The notes: generated by a model from the sequence alone, not told the origin. A stretch of DNA of 64,000 bases from Oscillibacter sp. (GCA_022652655.1 JALCRQ010000002.1:58627-122626), one strand, 5' to 3'; numbered from the stretch's first letter, positions 53,564-63,571 are shown. Numbers and translations: made by a program.

Positions 53564-54523
53564 TCAGCGGAACAGCTTGGAGATGGAAATCTCCTGATAC
53601 GTCCGCTCAATGGCCTCCGCAAACATGGGAGCCACGGTCAGATATTTGATCTTGCTGCTCCTGGCCGGGTCGATGGCCGGAATGGTGTCCAGCAGGGCCA
53701 GCTCGGTGATGCAGCTGTCGTTGATGCGGTCGATGGCGGGGCCGGAGAGCACGCCGTGGGACGCGCAGGCGTGGACGGATTTGGCATGGCCGATGTCTAT
53801 AATGGCCCTGGCGGCATTGCACAGGGATCCGCCGGTATCCACCATATCGTCAAAGAGGATGCAGTCCATTCCCTCCACATCGCCGATGACGTTCATCACC
53901 TCGCAGGAGTTGGCCATCTGGCGGCGCTTATCCACGATGGCCAGATTCATGTGCAGCTTCTGGGCAAAGGCCCGGGCGCGGGAAACGCTGCCCACGTCGG
54001 GGGAAACCACCATCATGTTGTTGCACTCGGAACCGAATTTCTTGGCGTAATAGTCCACGAAAATGGGGTTGCCCAGGAGATTGTCCACAGGAATATCAAA
54101 AAATCCCTGGATCTGGGAGGCGTGCAGATCCATGGTCAGCACGCGGTTGGCTCCGGCGGCGGTGAGCATGTTGGCCACCAGCTTGGCGGAGATGGGATCC
54201 CGGGCCTTGGCCTTGCGGTCCTGGCGGGCATAGCCGTAGTAGGGGATCACGGCGGTGATCCGGCCGGCGGACGCGCGCTTGAGCGCATCGATCATAATCA
54301 GCAGCTCCATGAGGTTGTCGTTGACGGGGTTGCAGGTGGACTGGATCACAAAGACGTCGCTGCCGCGCACCGACTCATACAGTGAGACAAATACCTCGCC
54401 GTCAGAAAATTTGCCGACCTCGGCCTCGCCCAGCTTGGTGCCCATCAGCTTGCAGATCTCCTCCGCCAGCTTCTGATTGGAATTGCCGCAAAAAATCTTG
54501 ATATCCTTGCCGTGTGAAATCAT
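53564..54523 (-). CDS. prs: Ribose-phosphate pyrophosphokinase
   Basis: 319-residue PRPP synthase (class I). It has KIFCGNSNQKLAEEI at the N-terminus, FSDGEVFVSLYESVRGSDVF, the ATP loop YYGYARQDRKAK, the signature MDLHASQIQGFFDIPVDNL, VVSPDVGSVSRARAFA, and the PRPP loop FDDMVDTGGSL. It makes PRPP for nucleotides, His and Trp. AGAGGG lies 9 nt before the ATG. It sits between glmU and pth. Confidence 0.97.
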   Translation of the reverse strand: MISHGKDIKIFCGNSNQKLAEEICKLMGTKLGEAEVGKFSDGEVFVSLYESVRGSDVFVIQSTCNPVNDNLMELLIMIDALKRASAGRITAVIPYYGYARQDRKAKARDPISAKLVANMLTAAGANRVLTMDLHASQIQGFFDIPVDNLLGNPIFVDYYAKKFGSECNNMMVVSPDVGSVSRARAFAQKLHMNLAIVDKRRQMANSCEVMNVIGDVEGMDCILFDDMVDTGGSLCNAARAIIDIGHAKSVHACASHGVLSGPAIDRINDSCITELALLDTIPAIDPARSSKIKYLTVAPMFAEAIERTYQEISISKLFR

Positions 54524-54646
54524 CTTGAGCGCCCTCTTTCTTCTCTTCCCGTATTTTAATTTCTAATTTTTCTTTTCTATGCCGGGGAAAATACCGCCTG
54601 CCGCCCAAAGGCGGGCCGCGGTGTAAAAATGGTTCAGGCGGAGCGT

Positions 54647-55777
54647 TTACTTTTTGGGCTCATGGAGCGCGCGGCGGCGGGCCGCCCAGCCCTCCTTCAC
54701 CGTCTCCCGCTCCCGGGCGATGGCCAGCGCGTCGTCGGGCACATCCCTGGTAACGGTGCTGCCTGCCGCGGTATAGGCGCCGGCGCCGATTTTGACCGGG
54801 GCAATCAGATTGGTGTTGCAGCCGATAAACGCGCGGTCGCCGATGGTGCAGCGGTACTTTTTAAAGCCGTCGTAATTGGTGGTAACGGTGCCGCAGCCGA
54901 AGTTGACGTGCTCGCCCACGTCGCTGTCTCCCACGTAGGTGAGATGGGAGATCTTGGTGCCGCTGCCGATGGTGGAATTTTTGATCTCCACAAAATCGCC
55001 GACCTTGATGTCGTCGCCGATATGGGAGTTGGGCCGCACGTAGGCAAAGGGCCCCACATTGGTGCGGCTGCCCACGGTGCTCTCGTTGAGCTGGGAGGCG
55101 TTGACGGTGGTGCCGCTGCCCACGGTGCACTCCCGGATCATGGTATTGGGCCCGATCTCGCAGTCCCCGCCGATGACGGTTTTCCCCCTGAGAATCGTTC
55201 CGGGCAGCACAACGGTCCCCCGGCCGATCTTCACCCGGGGGTCAATATAGACGGCGGACGAGTCCAGAAACCGGACGCCGGCCTCCGCATGCGCCTGTAC
55301 AATCCGATCCCGGCAGCGCAGCTCCACCCGCTGGAGGCAGGCCAGGTCACGGACGGCGGTCCAGCCGGGCAGCGTCTCCCCGCCGGGCACAGCGCCGCCG
55401 CAGGAATCATGCCAGCCGGCCCGGAGCGTCCCGGCATCGGTCAGGCAGGCGGGATTCTCTCCGCCCTCCAGCTCCAGGGGGAGCATGGCGCAGGGCAAAA
55501 CCGCCGCGCGTCCCGCGCCCTCCAGAAATTCCCGGAGCGCCGGGATTTGATCCGACACCGTCACGTCGTCCTCAGGCGCGAAGCACCTGCGGGCGTCTTC
55601 GGCAAATTTCGGGCCGCAGACAACAAAAAACCGCCTCACGCCTTCGGCCTTCAGTTTCTGACCCATCCACTCCAGGACGGGGCAAAAAAGCACGGTCTCC
55701 AGCATCAGCGGCCTTGTCTCGCTTCCGGAAGAGGCGTCCCCGTCCGGAAAACAGATTACGGCGCGCATCTGATCCAT
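54647..55777 (-). CDS. glmU: GlmU-like protein with intact acyltransferase barrel and degenerate uridylyltransferase domain
   Basis: 376 residues, against about 450-460 for GlmU. The C-terminal left-handed beta-helix (about residues 170-340) is well conserved: RVKIGRGTVVLPGTIL, FAYVRPNSHIGDDIKVGDFVEIKNSTIG, YVGDSDVGEHVNFGCGTVTTNYDG and TRDVPDDALAIARE. The N-terminal domain is short and lacks the nucleotide motif LAAGxGTRM, reading CFPDGDASSGSETRP there. It is therefore probably a glucosamine-1-phosphate acetyltransferase only, or diverged. ATG 55777 has GGAAGGAGGGG upstream. First gene of the glmU-prs-pth group. Confidence 0.85.
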   Translation of the reverse strand: MDQMRAVICFPDGDASSGSETRPLMLETVLFCPVLEWMGQKLKAEGVRRFFVVCGPKFAEDARRCFAPEDDVTVSDQIPALREFLEGAGRAAVLPCAMLPLELEGGENPACLTDAGTLRAGWHDSCGGAVPGGETLPGWTAVRDLACLQRVELRCRDRIVQAHAEAGVRFLDSSAVYIDPRVKIGRGTVVLPGTILRGKTVIGGDCEIGPNTMIRECTVGSGTTVNASQLNESTVGSRTNVGPFAYVRPNSHIGDDIKVGDFVEIKNSTIGSGTKISHLTYVGDSDVGEHVNFGCGTVTTNYDGFKKYRCTIGDRAFIGCNTNLIAPVKIGAGAYTAAGSTVTRDVPDDALAIARERETVKEGWAARRRALHEPKK

Positions 55778-55811
55778 TGGTATCCCCTCCTTCCGGTAAG
55801 ACTTTAATGCC

Positions 55812-55840
55812 ATTATAACAAAGATCCGGGAAAAATCCAG
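55812..55840 (-). promoter_or_regulatory. Extended -10 promoter of the glmU-prs-pth group
   Basis: On the minus strand CTGGAT, 17 nt, TATAAT with TG before the -10 (TGTTATAAT). It starts transcription about 30 nt upstream of the glmU ATG. The AT-rich stretch from 55841 to 56015 shows only a small CGG/CCG hairpin and no ORF. Confidence 0.6.
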
Positions 55841-56015
55841 TGGGCGATCAGAAAATTTTGTACGCCCTTTTTGGCTGTTTGAACGGTTTTTTGTCCGTTT
55901 TTCCTTTTTTGTGTGAATTGGTCCGCTTTTTCTCACCGATTTTGGCGCTTTGCATAATTTTGTCTCAATTCCTCATGGTTTCTTTCAAAAGTAAGCGATT
56001 TTTTCCATTTTACAG

Positions 56016-56044
56016 TTGAATTTATGGACGCAAAGGGGTACAAT
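56016..56044 (+). promoter_or_regulatory. Sigma-A promoter of trmL
   Basis: TTGAAT, 17 nt, TACAAT, about 30 nt before the trmL ATG. Confidence 0.65.
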
Positions 56045-56074
56045 AAGGCTCGCTTGCTGAAAAGGGGGATTGGG

Positions 56075-56572
56075 ATGCTCAACGTCGTTCTGGTGGAACC
56101 GGAGATCCCGCAAAACTGCGGGAACATCGCCCGCACCTGTGCCGCCACCGGCTCCCGTCTGCATCTCATCCGCCCGCTGGGCTTTGACATTTCGGACCGG
56201 GCGGTAAAGCGCGCCGGACTGGATTACTGGCACCTGGTAGAGGTATTCTGCTACGACGGACTGAAGGACTTTTTCCTCCGGCATCCCGAGGCCCGGGACG
56301 ATCTGTGGCTCACCACGGCCAAAGCCCCCCGGCCGTACACGGAGGCGGTTTTCACTCCCTCCTGCTGGCTCTTTTTCGGGCGGGAGACCACGGGCCTTCC
56401 GGAGCCGTTCCGGGAGGAATACCGGGACCGGTGCGTCCGGCTGCCCATGATCCCCGGCGCCCGGTGTCTGAATCTGTCCAACACCGTGGCCGTATGCGTA
56501 TACGAGGCCCTGCGGCAGGCTGGTTTTCCGGGACTCTCTCCGGCGGGAGAGATGTCAGAAGCGGCTGAATAA
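56075..56572 (+). CDS. trmL: tRNA (cytidine/uridine-34 2'-O)-methyltransferase TrmL
   Basis: 165-residue SPOUT methyltransferase that methylates the ribose of the wobble base in tRNA-Leu. Motifs are VVLVEPEIPQNCGNIARTCAA, LIRPLGFDISDRAVKRAGLDYW, LFFGRETTGLP, and the knot-forming IPGARCLNLSNTVAVCVYEALRQ. AAGGGGG lies before ATG 56075; the open frame extends upstream but has no site. The pgk gene follows 48 nt later. Confidence 0.93.
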   Translation: MLNVVLVEPEIPQNCGNIARTCAATGSRLHLIRPLGFDISDRAVKRAGLDYWHLVEVFCYDGLKDFFLRHPEARDDLWLTTAKAPRPYTEAVFTPSCWLFFGRETTGLPEPFREEYRDRCVRLPMIPGARCLNLSNTVAVCVYEALRQAGFPGLSPAGEMSEAAE

Positions 56573-56620
56573 CTCCGGTGTCGGTTTTCCGGCGCCGTAA
56601 GTATGAAGGAGGCTCACAAT

Positions 56621-57811
56621 ATGAATTACAACAAAAAAACCGTTCTGGACGTGGACGTCCATGGAAAGAAAGTTCTTCTGCGGTGCGATTTCAACGTGCC
56701 ACAAGACAAGCAGACCGGCGCCATCACCAGCGATAAGCGCATCGCCGCCGCTCTGCCCACTATTAAATATCTTCTGGAAAACGGCGCGGCGGTAATCGCC
56801 TGCTCCCACCTGGGCAAGCCCAAGGGCGCGGATCCGGCGCTGTCCCTGCGTCCCGTGGCGGTTCGTCTGAGCCAGCTGCTGGGAAAGGACGTGATCTTCG
56901 CGCAGGACGTAGTAGGGCCCGACGCCCACGCCAAGGCCGCGGCGCTGAAGCCCGGCCAGATCCTGCTGCTGGAAAATACCCGTTTTGAGCCGGGCGAAAC
57001 GAAGAACGATCCGGAGCTGGCCAAGCGCCTTGCGTCTCTTGCGGAGCTCTACGTGTCCGACGCGTTCGGCTCCGTGCACCGTGCCCACGCCTCTACGGTG
57101 GGCGTGGCCGCCTGTCTCCCCGCCGTCTCCGGCTTTCTGGTGGCCAAGGAGCTGGAGATCATGGGAAAGGCCCTGAACGATCCCCGCCGTCCCTTTGTGG
57201 CGGTGCTGGGCGGGGCCAAGGTCTCCGACAAAATCGGCGTCATCAACAATCTGCTGGAAAAGGCGGATACCATTCTTATCGGCGGCGGCATGGCTTACAC
57301 CTTTGCGGCGGCCCAGGGCGGCGCCATCGGCAAGTCCCTGCTGGAGGCCGACAAGGAGTCCTATGCCCTGGAGATGATCGCCAAGGCCAAGGAAAAGGGC
57401 GTTCGCCTGCTGCTGCCTGTGGACACCCTGGCGGCAAAGGAATTTTCCCCCGGCGCCGCGGCCGTGACCGTGGACACCATGGCCATTCCCGACGATATGA
57501 TGGGCATGGACATCGGCCCCAAAACCGTGGCGCTTTTCTGCGACGCGGTGCGGAGCGCCGGCACCATTGTCTGGAACGGCCCCATGGGCGTTTTCGAGTT
57601 TGACGCCTTCGCCGGCGGCACCCGGGCCATGGCCAAGGCCCTGGCGGAGTCCGGCGCCATCACCATCGTAGGCGGCGGCGACAGCGCCGCGGCCGTTGAA
57701 AAGCTGGGCTATGCCGACAAGATCACCCACATCTCCACCGGCGGCGGAGCCTCCCTGGAATTTCTGGAGGGCAAGGAGCTGCCCGGTGTAGCCTGCCTGA
57801 TGAACAAGTAA
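56621..57811 (+). CDS. pgk: Phosphoglycerate kinase
   Basis: 396-residue glycolytic kinase (1,3-bisphosphoglycerate plus ADP to 3-phosphoglycerate plus ATP). Motifs are [75 protein letters not shown] and [20 protein letters not shown] lies 9 nt before ATG 56621. It is followed by tpiA and gpmI, a lower-glycolysis cluster; no gap gene is present. Confidence 0.97.
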   Translation: MNYNKKTVLDVDVHGKKVLLRCDFNVPQDKQTGAITSDKRIAAALPTIKYLLENGAAVIACSHLGKPKGADPALSLRPVAVRLSQLLGKDVIFAQDVVGPDAHAKAAALKPGQILLLENTRFEPGETKNDPELAKRLASLAELYVSDAFGSVHRAHASTVGVAACLPAVSGFLVAKELEIMGKALNDPRRPFVAVLGGAKVSDKIGVINNLLEKADTILIGGGMAYTFAAAQGGAIGKSLLEADKESYALEMIAKAKEKGVRLLLPVDTLAAKEFSPGAAAVTVDTMAIPDDMMGMDIGPKTVALFCDAVRSAGTIVWNGPMGVFEFDAFAGGTRAMAKALAESGAITIVGGGDSAAAVEKLGYADKITHISTGGGASLEFLEGKELPGVACLMNK

Positions 57812-57868
57812 CGTTTTCCCCCGGCGTCTGCTCCCATGCGGCCCGCCCGCCGGAGCAGCGTCCCTTCT

Positions 57869-57897
57869 TTGCGCTGAGACTTTTGAAATTTTATAGA
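57869..57897 (+). promoter_or_regulatory. Possible promoter of tpiA
   Basis: TTGCGC, 17 nt, TATAGA in the 124-nt pgk-tpiA gap. It could add transcription to read-through from pgk. Confidence 0.4.
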
Positions 57898-57935
57898 TAA
57901 TTGAGAGACAAAACAAAAAAGAGGAGTGTCACTTC

Positions 57936-58709
57936 ATGAACCGCAGATATCGTAAAACTGTCATCGCCGGCAACTGGAAGATGAATATGACCGCGTCCGA
58001 AACCAAGAAATTCGCCGAGGAAATGAAAAAGATTATGCCCCGCGCCAAGTGGTGCGACACGCTGATCTGCGTCCCCTCCTGCAACCTCTCCGCCGCTGTT
58101 AAAGCGTTCAAGGACCTGCGCATCTCCGTGGGAGCCGAGAACGTCTATTTCGAGGAAAAGGGCGCCTACACCGGCGAGATTTCCGCCGACATGCTGAAGG
58201 ATCTGGGCGTCAAATACGTAATCTGCGGCCATTCCGAGCGCCGGCAGTACTTCGGTGAGACCGATCAGACCGTCAACCGGAAGGTGCACGCCGTTCTGGG
58301 CGCCGGCATGAGCCCCATCATCTGCGTGGGCGAGTCCTTGGAGCAGCGGGAGAGCGGCATCACCGAGGACTGGATCACCCTGCAGGTAAAAAGCGCGCTC
58401 TTCGGCGTCAGCGCCGACCGGGTGCGCCGCTGCATCATCGCCTACGAGCCCATCTGGGCCATCGGCACCGGCAAAACCGCCACCGCCGCCCAGGCCGGCG
58501 AGGTCTGCTCCGCCATCCGCGCCACCATCCGCGCTCTGTACGGCGCCCGGGTGGCCCGCAGCGTCACCATCCAGTACGGCGGCTCCATGAATCCCAAAAA
58601 CGCCAGGGAGCTGCTCTCCCAGCCTGACATTGACGGCGGCCTGATCGGCGGCGCGTCCCTGAAACCCGATCAGTTTGTGGAGATCATCAACGCGGCAAAC
58701 CAGGACTGA
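57936..58709 (+). CDS. tpiA: Triosephosphate isomerase
   Basis: 257-residue TIM barrel interconverting DHAP and GAP. Motifs are VIAGNWKMNMT (catalytic Lys), CGHSERRQYFGETD (catalytic His), AYEPIWAIGTGKTATAA (catalytic Glu and loop 6), and YGGSMNPKNARELL with IGGASLKPDQFV for phosphate binding. GAGGAGTG precedes the ATG. It lies between pgk and gpmI. Confidence 0.97.
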   Translation: MNRRYRKTVIAGNWKMNMTASETKKFAEEMKKIMPRAKWCDTLICVPSCNLSAAVKAFKDLRISVGAENVYFEEKGAYTGEISADMLKDLGVKYVICGHSERRQYFGETDQTVNRKVHAVLGAGMSPIICVGESLEQRESGITEDWITLQVKSALFGVSADRVRRCIIAYEPIWAIGTGKTATAAQAGEVCSAIRATIRALYGARVARSVTIQYGGSMNPKNARELLSQPDIDGGLIGGASLKPDQFVEIINAANQD

Positions 58710-58750
58710 GCGTCCTATCGACTGATAAAGTGAAAGAGGAATCGAGCATC

Positions 58751-60268
58751 ATGAATAAAGCGCCTACGACTCTGATCATCATGGACGGGTTCGGCCTGCG
58801 GGATGAAAAGAAGGGGAACGCCATCGCGGCAGCCCGCACTCCGCGGCTGGACAAGCTCTTCGCGGAATATGCCCACACCCAGCTCAGCGCCTCCGGCCTG
58901 GACGTGGGTCTGCCCGCCGGGCAGATGGGCAACAGCGAGGTGGGCCACACCAACATCGGCGCCGGCCGGGTGGTTTTTCAGGATCTGCCCCGGATCACCA
59001 ACGCGGTCAGCGACGGCAGCTTTTTTGAAAATCCGGCCTATCTCCACGCCATGCGCGCCTGCAAGGAACGGGGCACCTCGCTCCATCTGATGGGCCTTCT
59101 CTCCGACGGCGGCGTCCACTCCCACACCGCGCACCTGTGGGCGCTTTTGAAAATGGCCCGGGATCAGGGGTTGGAGCAGGTCTATATCCACGCGTTTCTA
59201 GACGGGCGGGACGTGTCCCCCACCTCCGGCGCCGGCTTTGTGGCCGAGGCCGTGGAAAAGTGCCGGGAGCTGGGCATCGGCAAAATCGCCACGGTGATGG
59301 GCCGCTACTACGCCATGGACCGGGACAAGCGCTGGGACCGGCTGGAGCAGGCTTACGACGCCATGGTTTACGGCGAGGGCGCCTCCTTCAATCCCGTGCC
59401 CGTGGCCGCCGTGAAGGACTCCTACGACCGGGGCGTCACCGACGAGTTCGTGGAGCCGGTGGTCTGCGACCAGGACGGCACCATCTCCGACAATGACAGC
59501 ATCATTTTCTTCAACTTCCGGCCCGACCGAGCCCGGGAGCTGACCCGCGCCCTGGTGGATCCCTCCTTCGACGGCTTCACTCACCAGTATTTCCCCCTGA
59601 CCTTCGTGTGCAACACCGAATACGACGCCACCATGCCCAATGTGGAGGTGGCTTTCCCCCGGGTCACCGTGCCCAACGGCCTGGGAGAGTTCCTCTCCTC
59701 CACCGGCCTCACCCAGCTGCGGATTGCCGAGACGGAGAAATACGCCCATGTGACGTTCTTCTTCAACGGCGGCAGCGAGACGGTGTTTCCCGGCGAGGAC
59801 CGCTGCCTGATTCCCTCCCCCAAGGTTGCCACCTACGATCTCCAGCCGGAGATGAGCGCCGCGGAGGTCTGCCGCAAGTGCGTGGAGCGGATCGAGTCCG
59901 GCGCCTACGACGTCATCATCCTGAACTTTGCCAACTGCGACATGGTGGGCCACACCGGCGTCTACGACGCCGCGGTCAAGGCCGTGGAGACCGTGGACGA
60001 GTGTGTCGGGAAGGTGGTGGACGCCACGCTGAAAATGGGCGGCATCGCCATGGTCACGGCAGATCACGGCAACGCCGAACAGATGGAGGAACCGGACGGC
60101 AGTCCCATGACGGCTCATACCACCAACCCCGTCCCCTTTATTCTGGTGGGCGCCGGCTCCGAGCTGCGCTCCGGCGGACGGCTGGCGGACATCGCCCCCA
60201 CGATTCTGGATGTGATGGGCCTGCAAAAGCCCGCGGAGATGACCGGCCAGACGCTGATTGTCAAATAA
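58751..60268 (+). CDS. gpmI: 2,3-bisphosphoglycerate-independent phosphoglycerate mutase
   Basis: 505-residue Mn-dependent mutase of the alkaline phosphatase superfamily. The nucleophile Ser is in QMGNSEVGHTNIGAGR. Other motifs are LLSDGGVHSH, HAFLDGRDVSPTSG, MGRYYAMDRDKRWDR, FFNFRPDRARE and the metal site TADHGNAEQM. AAAGAGG lies about 13 nt before ATG 58751, a rather long spacing. Last gene of the glycolytic cluster. Confidence 0.97.
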   Translation: MNKAPTTLIIMDGFGLRDEKKGNAIAAARTPRLDKLFAEYAHTQLSASGLDVGLPAGQMGNSEVGHTNIGAGRVVFQDLPRITNAVSDGSFFENPAYLHAMRACKERGTSLHLMGLLSDGGVHSHTAHLWALLKMARDQGLEQVYIHAFLDGRDVSPTSGAGFVAEAVEKCRELGIGKIATVMGRYYAMDRDKRWDRLEQAYDAMVYGEGASFNPVPVAAVKDSYDRGVTDEFVEPVVCDQDGTISDNDSIIFFNFRPDRARELTRALVDPSFDGFTHQYFPLTFVCNTEYDATMPNVEVAFPRVTVPNGLGEFLSSTGLTQLRIAETEKYAHVTFFFNGGSETVFPGEDRCLIPSPKVATYDLQPEMSAAEVCRKCVERIESGAYDVIILNFANCDMVGHTGVYDAAVKAVETVDECVGKVVDATLKMGGIAMVTADHGNAEQMEEPDGSPMTAHTTNPVPFILVGAGSELRSGGRLADIAPTILDVMGLQKPAEMTGQTLIVK

Positions 60269-60277
60269 AACCGTTAT

Positions 60278-60327
60278 CAAAAGAGCTCCGGACGTATGCC
60301 GTCAGGCACACGTCCGGAGCTCTTTTT
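60278..60327. terminator. Bidirectional terminator between gpmI and mgtA
   Basis: A 17-bp perfect stem (AAAAGAGCTCCGGACGT and its complement) with a 14-nt loop ends in TTTTT on the plus strand and TTTT on the minus strand. Confidence 0.9.
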
Positions 60328-60350
60328 GTCTTTTTTCGGTTATCCGCGGG

Positions 60351-63050
60351 TCACAAAAGCTCCCCGCAGCGCCGCACGTACAGATTCTTCACCAGGGTGG
60401 CCAGGAGCATATAGCAGAGGATGATCCCTCCCAGCGCGCCGAAGTACGCACCGGGCAGCGGCGTCAGCCCCAGGGCCGCGCCCAGGGGCGTAAAGGGGAT
60501 GGCCGTCACCGCGGCGATGCCCGCGAAGGTCAGGCCCAGCACCGGCCCGGAGGCGCGGCTTTGGACAAAGGGGAGCTTGGGCGTGCGGATCATGTGGATC
60601 ACCAGGGTCTGGCTCCACATGGACTCCACAAACCAGCCCGTCTGGAACAGGGCCACATACAGCGCCCGGGCGGCGGGATCCGTGAGCTGGCCGAACAGCC
60701 GGCCTCCCACGGCCGCGGGGCAGAGGACAAAATACATCAGAAGATAGGTGACGATGTCGAACACCGAGCTGGTGGGACCCATCCAGAGCATAAACCTGCT
60801 GATGGAGGAGGCGTCCCACTTCCGGGGCCTGCGGAGGTACTCCCGGTCCACATTGTCCCAGGGGATGGCGGTGCAGGAGATGTCGTAGATCAGATTGAGC
60901 AGGATCAGGTGGATGGATTCCATGGGGAGAAACGGGAGAAACGCGCTGGCCGCCAGCACGGAAAACATGTTTCCGAAGTTGGAGGAGGCCGTCATCTTGA
61001 TATACTTGATCATGTTGGCGTAGGTCTTCCGGCCCTCCAGAATCCCCTCCTCCAGCACGCCCAGATCCTTCTCCAGCAGGACAACGCCCGCCGACTCCTT
61101 GGCGACGTCCACCGCCGTGTCCACGGAGATGCCCACGTCCGACGCCTTCATGGCGGCGGCGTCGTTGATGCCGTCCCCCATGTAGCCCACAGAGTGGCCG
61201 GCCTCGCGCAGGACGCGCACCACCCTGGCCTTCTGAGCCGGGGACAGCTTTGCAAAGACGGTGATTTTCTCCGCCTCCCGGGCCAGCTCCCCGTCATCCA
61301 GGCTGTCCAGCTGGGAGCCCAGCAGCACTTGTCCGGCCTCCAGACCCACCTGAGCGCAGATCCGGCAGGTGACCTTTTCGTTGTCCCCCGTAAGCACCTT
61401 CACCGCCACGCCGTGATCTCGCAGCGCGCGGAGCGCGGCGGCGGTGGTCTTTTTGGGCGGATCCAGGAATGCCAGGAAGCCCAGCAGGACCATGCCCTCC
61501 TCGTCCGCCGCGGAGAACTCTCCCACCGGAGCCGGATTGGTCTTATGGGCCACGGCGATGACCCGCATGCCGGCGGCGTTCAGCTCGTCCGACCGGGCCA
61601 GCACATAGGTGCGGATTGCCCCGCTGAGCGGCTCCACCTTTCCGTTGTACTCCGCGAAAGCGCAGCACTTGAGCATCTCCTCCACGGCGCCCTTGGTGAT
61701 CATCTGGGTCTTGCCGCTCCCGTCCCGCACCACCACGCTCATCCGTCGGCGGTTGAAGTCAAAGGGGATCTCATCCACCTTGGTGTAGGCGGTTTCCAGC
61801 TCTTCTCCGGCCAGCTCCCGCTGCCGGGAGATAATGGCGACGTCGATGAGGTTTTTCAGGCCGGTCTGATAGAAGCTGTTGAGAAACGCGTGGCGGAGAA
61901 CCCGGTCGTCCTCTCTGCCGTGGATGTCCAGATGGTACTCCAGCACCACCTTGTCCTGGGTCAGGGTTCCGGTTTTATCCGTGCAGAGGATATCCATGGA
62001 GCCGAGATTCTGAATGGCGCTGAGGTTTTTGATAATGACCTTTTTCCGGCTCATGGCCACCGCGCCCCGGGCCAGGGACGTGGTGACGATCATGGGCATC
62101 ATCTCCGGCGTCAGCCCCACCGCCACGGAGATGGCGAACAGGGCCGCCTGCATCCAGTCCCCCTTGGTAAAGCCGTTTACAAAGAGCACCACAGGCACCA
62201 TGATCAGCATAAAGCGGATCAGCACCCAGGACACCTCGTTGACGCCCTTTTCAAAGCTGGTTTTTGGGGGCTTGGCCGTCAGCACCCGGGCCATGCCGCC
62301 CAGCATCGTGTCGTTGCCCACCGCAGCCGCCACCGCCACGGCGCTGCCGCTGATGACGTTGCTGCCCATAAACGCCAGATTTGAACACTCGCTCAGCGCC
62401 GCGCCGGACGCGTCCGCGGGCCGGGCGTCTTTTTCCACCGGGGCGCTCTCCCCCGTAAGGGCGGCCTGACTGATGAACAGGTCCTTGGCCGTCAGAATCC
62501 GCACGTCGGCGGGAACCATATCCCCCGCCGACAGATGAATGAGGTCGCCCACCGTCACGTCGTCCAGCGGGATCTCCTCCCTGCCGGTTTCCTCCCGCTC
62601 CACGCAGGTGGTGGTGTGAATCATCCGGCCCAGCCGCGCCGCCGCGTTGCCGCTGCGGGTCTCCTGGACAAAGCGCAGGATCCCGGAGATCAGCACCATG
62701 GCGGTGATAATCAGCACTGTCACGTAGTTTTCCTCTCCGGACCGGGCAAAGACCACGTCCGTGCACACGGACACCGCCGCCAGTGCCAGAAGCACCACAG
62801 TAAAGGGGTTGATAAAGGCGCCGCAGATCCGCTTTCCCAGGGACTGCTTTTTTCCATAGGTGACGGTGTTTGCGCCGTAACGCTCCCGGGAAGCCTCCGC
62901 CGCCGCCTTTGAAAGGCCGCCCCGTCCGGTGCCCAGCAGGCGCAGCACCTGCTCCTCCTCCCGGGAGGCCGCCAGGTTCAGCCGCTCACGCACCGCGTTC
63001 TCCCGGGCAATCCGGGCGCTCTGCGCCCGTGCTCTTTTTGTATTTTTCAT
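60351..63050 (-). CDS. mgtA: Magnesium-translocating P-type ATPase MgtA
   Basis: 899-residue P3B-type ATPase importing Mg2+. It has the N-terminal cytoplasmic segment, TGES in [14 protein letters not shown], the transmembrane motif [23 protein letters not shown], the phosphorylation site [11 protein letters not shown] (Asp about 357), [13 protein letters not shown], and the hinge [20 protein letters not shown]. About ten helices are visible. GGAGG lies about 9 nt before the ATG. It is preceded by a leader of about 675 nt with an M-box riboswitch, two terminators and two small ORFs. Confidence 0.96.
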   Translation of the reverse strand: MKNTKRARAQSARIARENAVRERLNLAASREEEQVLRLLGTGRGGLSKAAAEASRERYGANTVTYGKKQSLGKRICGAFINPFTVVLLALAAVSVCTDVVFARSGEENYVTVLIITAMVLISGILRFVQETRSGNAAARLGRMIHTTTCVEREETGREEIPLDDVTVGDLIHLSAGDMVPADVRILTAKDLFISQAALTGESAPVEKDARPADASGAALSECSNLAFMGSNVISGSAVAVAAAVGNDTMLGGMARVLTAKPPKTSFEKGVNEVSWVLIRFMLIMVPVVLFVNGFTKGDWMQAALFAISVAVGLTPEMMPMIVTTSLARGAVAMSRKKVIIKNLSAIQNLGSMDILCTDKTGTLTQDKVVLEYHLDIHGREDDRVLRHAFLNSFYQTGLKNLIDVAIISRQRELAGEELETAYTKVDEIPFDFNRRRMSVVVRDGSGKTQMITKGAVEEMLKCCAFAEYNGKVEPLSGAIRTYVLARSDELNAAGMRVIAVAHKTNPAPVGEFSAADEEGMVLLGFLAFLDPPKKTTAAALRALRDHGVAVKVLTGDNEKVTCRICAQVGLEAGQVLLGSQLDSLDDGELAREAEKITVFAKLSPAQKARVVRVLREAGHSVGYMGDGINDAAAMKASDVGISVDTAVDVAKESAGVVLLEKDLGVLEEGILEGRKTYANMIKYIKMTASSNFGNMFSVLAASAFLPFLPMESIHLILLNLIYDISCTAIPWDNVDREYLRRPRKWDASSISRFMLWMGPTSSVFDIVTYLLMYFVLCPAAVGGRLFGQLTDPAARALYVALFQTGWFVESMWSQTLVIHMIRTPKLPFVQSRASGPVLGLTFAGIAAVTAIPFTPLGAALGLTPLPGAYFGALGGIILCYMLLATLVKNLYVRRCGELL

Positions 63051-63118
63051 TGATCCGTACCTCCGTTCTGATTGGGTATGCCTTTCGGCAGTAGGAAGTA
63101 CGGCACATTCGCCGGGGT

Positions 63119-63226
63119 CTAGGGCACAGCGGGAGGAGCCCCGCAGGATCTGCCGGTCCGCCGGCCGCCGCGCCCGAATCTACTTCGCCCCTTTCCGCCT
63201 GTGCCGCTGCCGCTTCCTGCGTCCAT
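63119..63226 (-). CDS. Small ORF in the mgtA leader, Gly/Arg-rich (35 aa)
   Basis: Encodes [20 protein letters not shown] and a further 15 residues, rich in Arg and Gly, ending in APPAVP. GGGAGGTG sits 6 nt upstream of the ATG, one of the better ribosome sites in the window. It ends 68 nt before mgtA. It resembles no protein I know, so it could be a leader peptide or a chance frame. Confidence 0.4.
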   Translation of the reverse strand: MDAGSGSGTGGKGRSRFGRGGRRTGRSCGAPPAVP

Positions 63227-63352
63227 CCCGTTCACCTCCCGTAAAAATCAAGTCATCTATCTCATCGCCTGGGGCGTTTTCCCCTCCGGGCGTAAAAATG
63301 CAGCCTGCCCCGCGGATTTCTGCGGAGGCGTCCCCTTGGGCCGCGATCCGGC

Positions 63353-63394
63353 AAAAATCCGCCGTCTCCGGGACACAAGACCCGGAAACGGCGG
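63353..63394 (-). terminator. Second terminator in the mgtA leader
   Basis: CCGCCGTTTCCGGG / CCCGGAGACGGCGG (minus strand, one U-G wobble) with an 8-nt loop is followed by ATTTTTG. It lies 26 nt past the stop of the 25-codon ORF. Confidence 0.8.
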
Positions 63395-63420
63395 CTGCAA
63401 ATCGAAAAAGGAGCGCAGAA

Positions 63421-63498
63421 TCAGACCCGCCCGGGCCGCTCCGCGCCGTTTTTGCCGACGGCAGCCGTTTTTTCTGCTTTGCATCGCCCGATCTCCAT
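63421..63498 (-). CDS. Small ORF between the two mgtA leader terminators (25 aa)
   Basis: Encodes MEIGRCKAEKTAAVGKNGAE and five more residues, a basic peptide. GGGGAGG lies 8 nt before the ATG, and the ORF starts directly after the M-box terminator, so it is read only when that terminator is bypassed. It has no visible homology. A role as a leader peptide sensing translation before the second terminator is an inference. Confidence 0.5.
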   Translation of the reverse strand: MEIGRCKAEKTAAVGKNGAERPGRV

Positions 63499-63520
63499 AA
63501 AAAACGCCTCCCCTTCGCGC

Positions 63521-63554
63521 AAAAAAATTCCCGCATGTCCGGCGGACATACGGG
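63521..63554 (-). terminator. Terminator of the M-box riboswitch (expression platform)
   Basis: CCCGTATGTCCG / CGGACATGCGGG (minus strand) with a tight loop is followed by AATTTTTTT. It begins about 17 nt past the M-box, in the usual place for Mg2+-controlled termination. Confidence 0.88.
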
Positions 63555-63571
63555 AGCATAAGAGCGGTCTT

